A program made the position numbers and the translations under genes. Below, in pieces: positions 1 through 6,484 of a DNA stretch of 9,255 nt. The notes below the pieces were generated by a model that was not told the origin of the DNA, made no database searches, and worked only from the letters and a program-made list of their open reading frames with translations. The DNA comes from JBLFWJ01 sp047611425 (GTDB lineage: Bacteria > Bacteroidota > Bacteroidia > UBA10329). Each line of letters opens with the position of its first letter. Position 1 is the stretch's first letter. The DNA lies in NCBI GenBank assembly GCA_047611425.1, contig JBLFWJ010000137.1, forward strand, positions 1-9,255. Direction: 5' to 3'.

Positions 1-1247
1 GTCAGTGTAGAGATCTTGTTCAACAAGACATGAGTGACGACTTGCTTTATGCTGGTTTTTCAGGCCGGTTGAGGAAGAAAATTGGCATATCCGAAAATGA
101 TTCGCTAGCGTTGTCTAATCAATGTAATGCTTTGATTTTCGAAGAGGTTCATCCAGCTTATCGTGCATTGATAGACTACCTCGAATTATTAGAGAAATCT
201 TCAACGGAGGTACATGGCGTTTGGCGTTGGGAACAAGGAAAATCGTTTTACCGATACTCTCTACAAACCCACACCACGTTGGATATTTCTCCTGACGAGT
301 TATATCATATCGGTGAGACCGAAAAAGAAAGAATCGAAGCTAAAATGAGGGCAATCCTTACAGAATTGGGCTATGAAGATTCTCTAAGCATTGCTCAAAA
401 TATGGCCTTACTCAATGCTGATCCACAGTTTAAGCTTGATTATGATTCAACAGAATCTGACAAAAACTTAAGTCTTTATCAGGATGAAGTCGATCAAGCT
501 TATGAAGCTATCCGTGATCTGTTTTATGAAGTACCGGAGGATCCGATCGAAGTGAATCGGATGAATCCAATTAGAGAGAAAGGTGGCTCACTAGCCCTAT
601 ATGGAAGAAATCGTTCTGGCGATGGTGGAATTCTACATGTCAATCTTGGGAATTTGAAAGACCAAGCAACCTTCTCCATTCCAACCACCGTTCACCATGA
701 AGCCATCCCTGGACACCATTTACAGCGATCCATCAGATTAAAGTTAACCGACCTACCAACCTTCAGACGGTTTCTTCCTTTTTCCGCCTATACCGAAGGC
801 TGGGCAATGTATTGCGAAGTACTGGGGGATGAAATCGGACTGATTGAAACGCCAGAAGAGAAATTGGGAATGTTGCAATTAGACTTGCTTCGAACCGTAA
901 GGCTCTTGTGTGATATCGGAATCCACCACAAGAAATGGTTGCGGGATCAGGCCATTCATTTCATCATTGAGAACACAGGCCTACCCACATTAACCGTTGA
1001 GCGGGAAATTGATCGATACATCGTCAACCCTGGGCAAGGATGCGCCTACAAGGTTGGACAATTGAAGATGCTAGAATTACGGAATAGAATGAAATCGGAT
1101 CTCGGAGACTACTATGATATCCGCCAGTTTCATGATGTTGTTCTTAGAAATGGAGCAGTACCGCTCGACATTCTTGATCGTATGGTAAATGAGGAAATTG
1201 ATAAGCTTAAAGCAGAATCACTTTCCGTTATCCCGGAGCCGATCTAA
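1..1247 (+). CDS. DUF885 family putative zinc metallopeptidase, 5'-truncated by window edge
   Basis: This is the C-terminal part of a DUF885 protein. The frame is open from base 3 with no stop before the first ATG at 30, so the gene begins outside the window. About 414 residues are visible, whereas family members are usually around 550-600. The family hallmark HHEAIPGHHLQ is at 693-725. It is followed by YTEGWAMYCE near 787-816, and a conserved C-terminal stretch (GQGCAYKVGQLKMLELR) begins near 1032. From family knowledge, the HEAxPGHH histidines and glutamate and the Glu of EGWA resemble gluzincin zinc ligands, so a peptidase role is likely but the substrate is unknown. Whether the missing N-terminus carries a signal peptide cannot be seen. 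The 3' end overlaps the convergent marR gene by 30 nt. Confidence 0.88.
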   Translation, partial: QCRDLVQQDMSDDLLYAGFSGRLRKKIGISENDSLALSNQCNALIFEEVHPAYRALIDYLELLEKSSTEVHGVWRWEQGKSFYRYSLQTHTTLDISPDELYHIGETEKERIEAKMRAILTELGYEDSLSIAQNMALLNADPQFKLDYDSTESDKNLSLYQDEVDQAYEAIRDLFYEVPEDPIEVNRMNPIREKGGSLALYGRNRSGDGGILHVNLGNLKDQATFSIPTTVHHEAIPGHHLQRSIRLKLTDLPTFRRFLPFSAYTEGWAMYCEVLGDEIGLIETPEEKLGMLQLDLLRTVRLLCDIGIHHKKWLRDQAIHFIIENTGLPTLTVEREIDRYIVNPGQGCAYKVGQLKMLELRNRMKSDLGDYYDIRQFHDVVLRNGAVPLDILDRMVNEEIDKLKAESLSVIPEPI

Positions 1248-1679
1248 CGTTTCGTTCAGATGTTTGGCATCTTCCTCTGAGACCGTATCGAAAACGGACT
1301 TGAAATCACCTTTGTCGTTGTCTATTTTCGTAAGCAACGCCAAGCCGGGCTCAGAAATACTCACGTCAACTTTCCTTTTATCAACAGAACAAGTACTGCT
1401 TTTCACAAGGCCCTTTTTGCATAAACGTTCCACTATTCTGGACGCATCAGACATTCGATCCAGCATTCTATTTCTAATGTTCAATGTGCTTAAAGGATCC
1501 GGAAATGCACCTCTTAATATTCGCAGGACGTTGAATTGCTGAGGAGTAAGGTCGTATTCCTTCATGGACTCCTTCATTCTGGACATTATCCAACCATGGG
1601 TATAGAGAATATTCACCATGGCTTTCTGCTGCTCGCTTGAAAATCCTCTTTCTTGCTTGATGTCCTCTTCTAATCCCAT
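1218..1679 (-). CDS. MarR-family winged-helix transcriptional regulator
   Basis: The protein has 153 residues, normal for MarR regulators, which act as cytoplasmic dimers binding palindromic operators. LTPQQFNVLRIL at residues 44-55 is the usual first DNA-binding-domain helix. The recognition-helix region DRMSDASRIVERLCKKGLV spans about 74-92. The wing carries the family-typical D-x-R motif in VDKRKVDVSISEPG (about 99-112), and the flanking N- and C-terminal helices would form the dimer interface. The start is ATG. The gene lies 58 nt downstream of the paraoxonase-like lipoprotein on the same strand and may be co-transcribed with it or have its own promoter in that gap, where a short palindrome lies. 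There is no N-terminal sensing cysteine of the OhrR type; cysteines occur only near the recognition helix and wing. Its ligand and targets cannot be read from the sequence. Confidence 0.9.
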   Translation of the reverse strand: MGLEEDIKQERGFSSEQQKAMVNILYTHGWIMSRMKESMKEYDLTPQQFNVLRILRGAFPDPLSTLNIRNRMLDRMSDASRIVERLCKKGLVKSSTCSVDKRKVDVSISEPGLALLTKIDNDKGDFKSVFDTVSEEDAKHLNETLDRLRDNGK

Positions 1680-1712
1680 GTTCTTAATTATCCTTCAGCA
1701 AAACAACGGTTT

Positions 1713-1724
1713 CAATTCAAATTG
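1713..1724. promoter_or_regulatory. Possible operator: 5-bp inverted repeat upstream of marR
   Basis: CAATT-CA-AATTG is a perfect inverted repeat centred about 40 nt upstream of the MarR start codon, in the 58-nt gap after the paraoxonase-like gene. MarR proteins often repress their own genes through AT-rich palindromes, and this one loosely resembles the OhrR operator core (CAATT-A-AATTG), with one extra spacer base. The arms are short and could occur by chance, and the pairing does not extend outward. Low-confidence candidate. Confidence 0.25.
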
Positions 1725-1737
1725 GTTCTGATAATGA

Positions 1738-2745
1738 TCAATTTGCTTTCGGTAAAGGCAGTTTCAGGATGTACGGCCTGAAAACCTGGGCCACATAAAT
1801 GGACTCTTTATAGCGAAACGCGGTTGAGGGCGCACTCATTAAAGAACCATCGTCTTCGTAAATCATCTCAACGCGCCCGTTGTCCAAATCAGCTCTAAAT
1901 ATTTGACCTGGAGAATTCTTTCGATTATCTCCAACGTGGCCAACAAACCTCAACAATGAAGGATGGGTCGTGGTGTACAGTTCATTAACATAGAACATAA
2001 TATTGTCAGCACCTTTAAAAAATCCGAGGGTATCAGATCGAATCCATGAACCATCTTTTTGCTCCAACACTTTTACCCCTTTTTCTCCTACTCCACTCAC
2101 ATATAACTTCCCATTGTTCACCCCAACTCCATTGGCGTATACCAGGCCTTTAACCGGCTTGCTCCATTCACCGGTTTTCAGATCAACATGAACAACATAA
2201 CTCGAACTTGACAGAATTTGTTGAAGCCTTGCTCCTCTTTTCTTCGCATCATTGGAGATAAACAATCCATTGACACCATCGAAACACACATCGTTGGGTG
2301 AAACCAAAGAATCAGGATTCATCAACAGATCTTTGAATACCAGAGAATCCTTGTACACTTTGAACATTAGAATCGATTGCCGTTCATAATCCTTTTCGAC
2401 TTCATGATTCACCACGAACAGCGTTTTACCATGTTCGGTTACGCCAACATCAATGCCGTGAGTATGGAGTTTCACAGAATCTGGTAATCCAATATGAGGT
2501 ATGATTCTAGCTTGATCATTATTTAAATTAATCTCCCAAAACTCAGAAAATTTGGGATACGCTTTCTTCCTTCTCTCTGCACACGAAACAATCAGCCTTG
2601 GGTTGATGCCTTCCATATCAAACACAAAATCTTCGGGGCCTGGGCCAACTCGAATGATGGAATGTTCGGCAACAATCTTATCGTAAGAAACACAGCCAGA
2701 AAACAGAAATAAAAGCCCGAAGGCCAAAGCGAAGTATGCCCTCAT
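1738..2745 (-). CDS. Paraoxonase/arylesterase-like six-bladed propeller lipoprotein
   Basis: The protein has 335 residues and begins with a lipoprotein signal, MRAYFALAFGLLFLFSGC, with the acylated cysteine at 18. I chose the ATG at 2745 because it places this signal at the N-terminus and lies 4 nt after the elbB stop; the frame extends to a TTG at 2808, which would bury the signal. The body matches the serum paraoxonase (PON) pattern: GPEDF with Glu38, HGID with His96, VVNHE with His114, SPNDV with Asn151, YANGV with Asn205 and GADNI with Asp247/Asn248. These correspond to the PON1 calcium ligands E53, N168, N224, D269, N270 and to the active-site histidines H115/H134. PON proteins are calcium-dependent lactonases and arylesterases. 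A membrane-anchored lactonase or esterase is inferred, but the substrate is unknown. The SMP-30/gluconolactonase family is a less specific alternative. Confidence 0.8.
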   Translation of the reverse strand: MRAYFALAFGLLFLFSGCVSYDKIVAEHSIIRVGPGPEDFVFDMEGINPRLIVSCAERRKKAYPKFSEFWEINLNNDQARIIPHIGLPDSVKLHTHGIDVGVTEHGKTLFVVNHEVEKDYERQSILMFKVYKDSLVFKDLLMNPDSLVSPNDVCFDGVNGLFISNDAKKRGARLQQILSSSSYVVHVDLKTGEWSKPVKGLVYANGVGVNNGKLYVSGVGEKGVKVLEQKDGSWIRSDTLGFFKGADNIMFYVNELYTTTHPSLLRFVGHVGDNRKNSPGQIFRADLDNGRVEMIYEDDGSLMSAPSTAFRYKESIYVAQVFRPYILKLPLPKAN

Positions 2746-2749
2746 CAAT

Positions 2750-3436
2750 TTATAGGATTGCAAAAAGCTGATCAATTGCTTGTTTAATATTTGCGCGGAC
2801 TTCAACAATACTCGCTTCCATCATGTAACACGGAGCGGTGATTATCAAATTTGATTCATCAACAAGAATTTCGGTCTTCGTTTTCATCTCGGCAACGGCA
2901 CCTGTTTTTTCTATGCCTTGGCTAATGGCCTCAATTTCATAAGGTGATGGTTCTTGATCCGTACCAACAGTTAGATGAGCATTGACCTCACTTCCTTCCA
3001 AAGCCTTGGCAATTACCGTTGGCCCCATGCATAGTCCAACAATTGGCTTTTTTGCGGTAACCATACCAGTGATAATCTGCTTTACGCCATCATCAATGCT
3101 ACCATCCGGGCCATTGAATGCCCATTGGGTTAGGTTCTTTGCTGCTCCGAATCCTCCAGGGATTACTAATGCATCAAGCTCAGTAATGTTGATTGTAGCT
3201 AGATCACTAATCTCGCCTCTGGCGATTCTTGCAGCTTCGACAAGAACGTTTCTTTGTTCGTTCATTTCGTTGCCCGTTGTATGATCCAACACGTGATGCT
3301 GATCCTTGTTGGGAGCCATGCAAACTGCTTCGCCTCCATTTTCTGCAATGGCTAAAAGTGTGAATACAGATTCTTGAATTTCGGAACCGTCATAAACGCC
3401 ACATCCAGACAATAAAACGCCAACTTTTTTACTCAT
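2750..3436 (-). CDS. elbB: ElbB, DJ-1/PfpI-superfamily glyoxalase-like protein
   Basis: The protein has 228 residues, against about 217 for E. coli ElbB, and is clearly the same family throughout. It opens with KKVGVLLSGCGVYDGSEIQE, continues with NVLVEAARIARGEI near 63-76 and has LVIPGGFGAAKNL near 90-102. The probable nucleophile is Cys136 in GLCMGPT, the nucleophile-elbow position of the DJ-1/PfpI fold. E. coli ElbB was named from an isoprenoid-synthesis screen and has weak glyoxalase activity; its true role is unsettled, so detoxification of reactive carbonyls is only an inference here. The protein is cytoplasmic, with no signal peptide. The start is ATG. It follows map after 84 nt and is followed 4 nt later by the paraoxonase-like lipoprotein, so those two are probably co-transcribed. 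Confidence 0.92.
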   Translation of the reverse strand: MSKKVGVLLSGCGVYDGSEIQESVFTLLAIAENGGEAVCMAPNKDQHHVLDHTTGNEMNEQRNVLVEAARIARGEISDLATINITELDALVIPGGFGAAKNLTQWAFNGPDGSIDDGVKQIITGMVTAKKPIVGLCMGPTVIAKALEGSEVNAHLTVGTDQEPSPYEIEAISQGIEKTGAVAEMKTKTEILVDESNLIITAPCYMMEASIVEVRANIKQAIDQLFAIL

Positions 3437-3520
3437 TATTCTTGTTTTGAAGGAGAAACGAATTTAACAAGCGGCAGTCACCGAACCTCAGACTCCAACT
3501 TAATTTGGACAAAACTTAGA
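3437..3520. other. 84-nt gap between map and elbB, possible transcription boundary
   Basis: This is the only sizeable gap within the minus-strand run before the marR gap. It contains a 5-bp inverted repeat, TCCAA-CTTAAT-TTGGA (about 3494-3509 on the + strand), with no following T-run, so it is not a convincing intrinsic terminator. I found no promoter with a good match to the Bacteroidota -33/-7 pattern (TTTG and TAnnTTTG). A TAAATTCG on the minus strand near the elbB start is one mismatch from the -7 element but has no good partner. Whether elbB starts a new transcript cannot be decided from the sequence. Confidence 0.3.
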
Positions 3521-4309
3521 TCAGTGCTTTGCAGGGGGCAAGCCCAACGCCTCGTGTACATATTTAAACGTGGAAAGCACATCTGGCTTGCCATCAACAA
3601 TGGCGACATCATGCTCGAAGTGTGCAGATGGTTTTCGGTCCGAAGTCACAATTGTCCAACCATCGTCCAACTGATGAACACGGTGAGTTCCAAGATTAAC
3701 CATTGGCTCGATGGCCAAAACCAAACCTTCCTTTATTCTTTTACCGTCTCCTCTCCTTCCGAAATTCGGTACTTCAGGTTCTTCGTGAAGATTCTTACCT
3801 AAACCATGTCCAACCAACTCGCGAACGACACCATATCCATGTTTTTCAGCATGATGCTGAACAGCAAAACCTATGTCTCCTAAACGATTTCCAATAGTGC
3901 ATTGCTCAAGTGCCAAATCCAACGATTCATGGGTTACTCGTAGTAAGTCTTTGACCTCTTGAGAGACTTCCCCTATTGGAAAAGTGTAAGCATGATCCCC
4001 AAAAAAACCTTGGAGAATTGCACCACAATCAACTGAGATTATATCGCCATCCACCAACGGTTTATCACTTGGTATTCCGTGTACAACTTGCTCATTTACT
4101 GAGATGCAGAGCGTGTTCGGAAATCCGCTGTACCCCAAAAATCCAGGAACGGCACCTTGACTTCGAATGTATTCTTCGGCCACCTTATCAAGCTCCAAAG
4201 GTGTTACCCCAGGCTTGATCAGTTTGGCCACTTCACCTAATGTGCGACTTACGACCTGAGCCGCATTTCGCATTAATTCAATCTCCTCCTTTGTTTTATA
4301 AATGATCAT
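3521..4309 (-). CDS. map: Type I methionine aminopeptidase
   Basis: The protein removes the initiator methionine from nascent proteins after deformylation. It has 262 residues, close to E. coli Map (264), without the N-terminal zinc-finger extension of some family members. All five dinuclear-metal ligands are visible: Asp94 in SVDCGA, Asp105 in GDHAYTF, His168 in ELVGHGLGKNLHEEP, Glu201 in AIEPM and Glu232 in HFEHDVAI. The substrate-binding histidines His77 (VVHGIP) and His175 are also present. They match E. coli D97, D108, H171, E204, E235, H79 and H178. The ATG overlaps the stop of the upstream HAD gene by one base (TAATG), which suggests translational coupling. In many bacteria map sits with ribosomal-protein genes; here it is the last gene of an operon that also encodes a deformylase-like protein. 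The enzyme is expected to be active and cytoplasmic. Confidence 0.97.
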   Translation of the reverse strand: MIIYKTKEEIELMRNAAQVVSRTLGEVAKLIKPGVTPLELDKVAEEYIRSQGAVPGFLGYSGFPNTLCISVNEQVVHGIPSDKPLVDGDIISVDCGAILQGFFGDHAYTFPIGEVSQEVKDLLRVTHESLDLALEQCTIGNRLGDIGFAVQHHAEKHGYGVVRELVGHGLGKNLHEEPEVPNFGRRGDGKRIKEGLVLAIEPMVNLGTHRVHQLDDGWTIVTSDRKPSAHFEHDVAIVDGKPDVLSTFKYVHEALGLPPAKH

Positions 4310-4743
4310 TAGGATCCAAACAGTTTACCAAGTATGCCCTTCTTTTTTCCTTTTTCCATAGCAGCCTTCATCTCCTCGCTCATGCCACCTTCCTCCGGAT
4401 GGATTTTTCTAAAAATCTCACCCCATCCGATAAAGCCACTCACATCACGATCGTCAATAAACATGTCGCAATCAAGCTTTCTACTTACCAATTCCGGATC
4501 GAATTGTTCCTCAGGAAAACTACTGTTAATCGCATAAAATTCAATTCCATTTTCCCTGCAAAACTCAACAGCAGCATCCAAATGTTCGCCATGTCGATAC
4601 GTCCAAAGAATCAATCGATGACCTCGCTTTTCTAACTCCTTTAATGTCTCGAAGGCAAAAGGCTTTGTCTTACCGATGTTCGGGAATTCATGTTCTACAA
4701 TCGTGCCGTCAAAATCAACTGCAATGCTAAGTAATCTGATCAT
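4309..4743 (-). CDS. Small HAD-superfamily phosphatase with basic C-terminal tail
   Basis: The protein has 144 residues and resembles the small Bacteroides BT_0820-type HAD hydrolases. Motif I is VDFDGTI with nucleophile Asp10 and acid/base Asp12; motif II is Thr48 in LILWTYRHG; Lys89 is a candidate motif III residue; motif IV is Asp97/Asp98 in MFIDDRD. There is almost no cap domain, so it probably acts on accessible phosphates or as a phosphatase on a larger partner, with unknown substrate. I chose the ATG at 4743 because the protein then begins five residues before the catalytic strand; an upstream in-frame TTG at 4845 would add an unconserved basic leader inside the Nudix gene. The last 25 residues (from GMSEEMKAAMEKGKKK, ending ILGKLFGS) lie outside the fold and are lysine-rich. 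The gene follows the Nudix stop by 10 nt. Confidence 0.85.
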   Translation of the reverse strand: MIRLLSIAVDFDGTIVEHEFPNIGKTKPFAFETLKELEKRGHRLILWTYRHGEHLDAAVEFCRENGIEFYAINSSFPEEQFDPELVSRKLDCDMFIDDRDVSGFIGWGEIFRKIHPEEGGMSEEMKAAMEKGKKKGILGKLFGS

Positions 4744-4753
4744 TAAACTGAGG

Positions 4754-5347
4754 TTATTCGTCCTTTTCAGACGCTTTTTTCGAGCTCGCGAATTTATGGA
4801 AACTTCCAAGATGAACCTTGGTTTTTGAGTCTCCATTTGATTCAATCCACTTCTTCAATGCAAACTTTGAAGAAGCAAAAGCAAGGTCATCCCACGGGAT
4901 TTCATCTGGAGACATAAATGTGACTTCAGAACTTTCAGTAGTCACGCCAATGCTATCATTAATCATATGTGCATTGAATATCAAATACACCTGATGAACA
5001 CCAACAAGATCGTAAACGCAATGCAGATCATCAATCTCCACTTTGGCCAAACACTCCTCCCAAGTTTCACGAATGGCTCCCTCAGCAGCAGTTTCATTGT
5101 TCTCCAAAAAACCGCAAGGAAGGTTCCAAAACCCTTTACGTGGTTCAATATTGCGCCTGGCCATCAAGACTTTACCGTCTTGCTCGACTAAGCAGCCCAC
5201 AATCATCCGTGGGTTCGAATAATGAATTGTTGAACAGTTGGAGCAGACCTGACGATGTCGGTCTTCTCCTTCGGGAATTTGATCTAGAATTTGATCAGAT
5301 CCGCAATTACTGCAGTATTTCAGTTTTGTGTCGAACAGGATACTCAA
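4754..5347 (-). CDS. Nudix hydrolase with N-terminal zinc ribbon, TTG start
   Basis: The protein has 197 residues. An N-terminal zinc ribbon of the Nudix_N_2 type has Cys12/Cys15 and Cys35/Cys38 and runs into IHYSNPRMIVGCLV. The Nudix box follows: Gly79, Glu85, Arg93-Glu94 and Glu97-Glu98 in GFLENNETAAEGAIRETWEE. The final box glycine is replaced (EECLA); from memory this architecture often has EEA-x-A there, so activity is still expected. Related two-domain proteins such as plant NUDX23 hydrolyse FAD and ADP-ribose, so a flavin or nucleotide-sugar pyrophosphatase is the best guess. The start is TTG, overlapping the gpmA stop as TTGA. An in-frame TGA lies three codons upstream and no other usual start falls between, while the next ATG (codon 48) would remove the zinc ribbon. 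A hydrophilic tail of about 25 residues ends in SSKKASEKDE. Confidence 0.9.
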   Translation of the reverse strand: MSILFDTKLKYCSNCGSDQILDQIPEGEDRHRQVCSNCSTIHYSNPRMIVGCLVEQDGKVLMARRNIEPRKGFWNLPCGFLENNETAAEGAIRETWEECLAKVEIDDLHCVYDLVGVHQVYLIFNAHMINDSIGVTTESSEVTFMSPDEIPWDDLAFASSKFALKKWIESNGDSKTKVHLGSFHKFASSKKASEKDE

Positions 5348-5958
5348 AGGTACTCAGCCCGAATCACATTCATATCCGCATCAAATTCATAGATGCGTGG
5401 CTTGCCTGTTGGCACTTCGGTTTTTAGAATTTCCTCTTCCGAAAGATTTTCCAAATGCATGATTAATGCTCTTAAACTGTTTCCGTGTGCGGCCATAATC
5501 AGATTCTTTCCTCCTCTTAACAAAGGCTCAATATCTGAAGTATAATAAGGAAGCACACGGTCAGCTGTTCCTTTCAAACTCTCACCTCCGGGAGGCGGGA
5601 TATCGAAACTTCTTCTCCAAATATGAACTTGCTCTTCACCAAATTCCTTCCGCGCTTCATCCTTATCCATTCCTTGAAGATCACCGTACATACGCTCGTT
5701 TAAGCGTTCATCTTTCGTGACAGGAATCTCAGTTTGATGGGATCCTTCCAAAATGTAATCCAATGTCTTTTGCGCACGCATCAATCCAGATGTGAACGCG
5801 GCATCAAACTTTCTTCCGTTTAGTAATTCACCGGCAGATTTTGCTTCTGCAATTCCTTTTGCTGCAAGATCAACATCCACCCAACCGGTGAATTTGTTCA
5901 AAGCGTTCCATTCACTTTGTCCGTGACGAACGATTACTAGGCTAGCATGTTTACTCAT
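5344..5958 (-). CDS. gpmA: 2,3-bisphosphoglycerate-dependent phosphoglycerate mutase, short form
   Basis: The enzyme interconverts 3- and 2-phosphoglycerate in glycolysis and gluconeogenesis. With the ATG at 5958 it has 204 residues. The catalytic His12 is in LVIVRHGQSEWN; Arg61 (SGLMRAQKT), Glu88 (ERLNERMYGDLQG) and the second histidine His158 (AAHGNSLRALI) complete the active site. FTGWVDVDL and the C-terminal VPTGKPRIYEF are specific to GpmA rather than to general histidine phosphatases. It is about 45 residues shorter than E. coli GpmA because the segment after RRSFDIPPPGGESLKG lacks the insertion of the long form; such short forms are common in alphaproteobacteria and other groups. A TTG two codons upstream (5964) is an alternative start. 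The start overlaps the end of the deformylase-like gene by 8 nt, so the two are probably coupled. Confidence 0.95.
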   Translation of the reverse strand: MSKHASLVIVRHGQSEWNALNKFTGWVDVDLAAKGIAEAKSAGELLNGRKFDAAFTSGLMRAQKTLDYILEGSHQTEIPVTKDERLNERMYGDLQGMDKDEARKEFGEEQVHIWRRSFDIPPPGGESLKGTADRVLPYYTSDIEPLLRGGKNLIMAAHGNSLRALIMHLENLSEEEILKTEVPTGKPRIYEFDADMNVIRAEYL

Positions 5959-6484
5959 TGTCAATCAATTGTTGGTTTTTAACCGGATAATTAGCGTTGA
6001 ATTTCCCTTTTTCGATTCGACCAAGGTACCCTCTAAGCGATCTTTTTCTATGACTATTGGCATAGTCAATCATGAGTTTTCCTTGTAATTGATCAATGGC
6101 TTGTTGAATGGATCGGCCCGTAACATCTGAGAACCACCTTTCAATTTGTTCACCATTCTCATTCGAGAATTGAACGTTAACCACTCCCTTTCTCATTACT
6201 GATGTTTTCAAATCAGGAAATGAAGGATCCATTTCAATTCTACTGAAAAACCGTCCTTTTCTTTCGAGGATTTTAGGATTGATTAATATTTCAATCCCAT
6301 CTTGAATTTTAATGGCAACAATTTGACAGGAGTGTCCAAGATGCTTGGCTGTAAGCCAATCCGACATCAATCCATTCAGCGTTGATTTCATTTTAGAAAC
6401 CAATTCCACATCGATTTCTTCAACTTGAGAATCGATAATTTCCCGTAGGATTGGGTCTGGAAAAACTACAATCGGTGAGATCAT
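5951..6484 (-). CDS. Peptide deformylase-like pseudoenzyme lacking all metal ligands
   Basis: The protein has 177 residues with the peptide deformylase (PDF) layout: FPDPILREI near 8-16 (PDF IPDERLRK), EILINPKILERKG near 65-77 (PDF LINPELLEKSG) and SIQQAIDQLQGKLMIDY at 125-141 (PDF CIQHEMDHLVGKLFMDY). Compared with E. coli Def from memory, the catalytic sites are lost: the QHExDH histidines become Gln128 and Gln132, the glutamate becomes Ala129, and EGCLSIP aligns with EMDPSFP (84-90), replacing the metal cysteine by Asp86. GIGLAATQ aligns with KHLGHSCQ (47-54), keeping only the final Gln. Deformylase activity is therefore not expected. The C-terminal tail (from about 142) is basic, like the ribosome-binding helix of PDF. 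The ATG overlaps the nucleotidase stop as ATGA. The frame is intact, so this is not an obvious decaying gene. A role in nascent-chain handling is inference from homology and from map in the operon. Confidence 0.8.
   Translation of the reverse strand: MISPIVVFPDPILREIIDSQVEEIDVELVSKMKSTLNGLMSDWLTAKHLGHSCQIVAIKIQDGIEILINPKILERKGRFFSRIEMDPSFPDLKTSVMRKGVVNVQFSNENGEQIERWFSDVTGRSIQQAIDQLQGKLMIDYANSHRKRSLRGYLGRIEKGKFNANYPVKNQQLIDNE

Noticed and set aside
1258..1272. AGATG/CATCT hairpin near the convergent gene ends as a terminator
   Set aside because: The stem is short, lies inside marR coding sequence and has no adjacent T-run.
1189..1542. Plus-strand open frame of 117 codons across the end of the DUF885 gene and marR
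   Set aside because: It lies antisense to a clear MarR coding frame, has a low-complexity Ser/Leu-rich translation and no recognisable motif.
2746..2808. Upstream TTG start extending the paraoxonase-like lipoprotein by 21 codons
   Set aside because: It would overlap elbB and place a lipoprotein signal in the interior; the ATG at 2745 gives a proper signal 4 nt after the elbB stop.
3494..3509. TCCAA/TTGGA hairpin in the map-elbB gap as an intrinsic terminator
   Set aside because: The stem is only 5 bp and A/T-rich, and no run of T follows on either strand.
4744..4845. Upstream TTG start extending the HAD phosphatase by 34 codons
   Set aside because: The added segment is an unconserved basic leader lying within the Nudix coding region, while the ATG at 4743 sits just before the catalytic strand.
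6091..6109. Similar DNA and the shared hexapeptide QAIDQL in the deformylase-like gene and at the elbB 3' end (about 2765-2785)
   Set aside because: The similarity covers under 20 bases, falls in different structural contexts (the PDF helix versus the ElbB C-terminus) and is best explained by chance in helical sequence.
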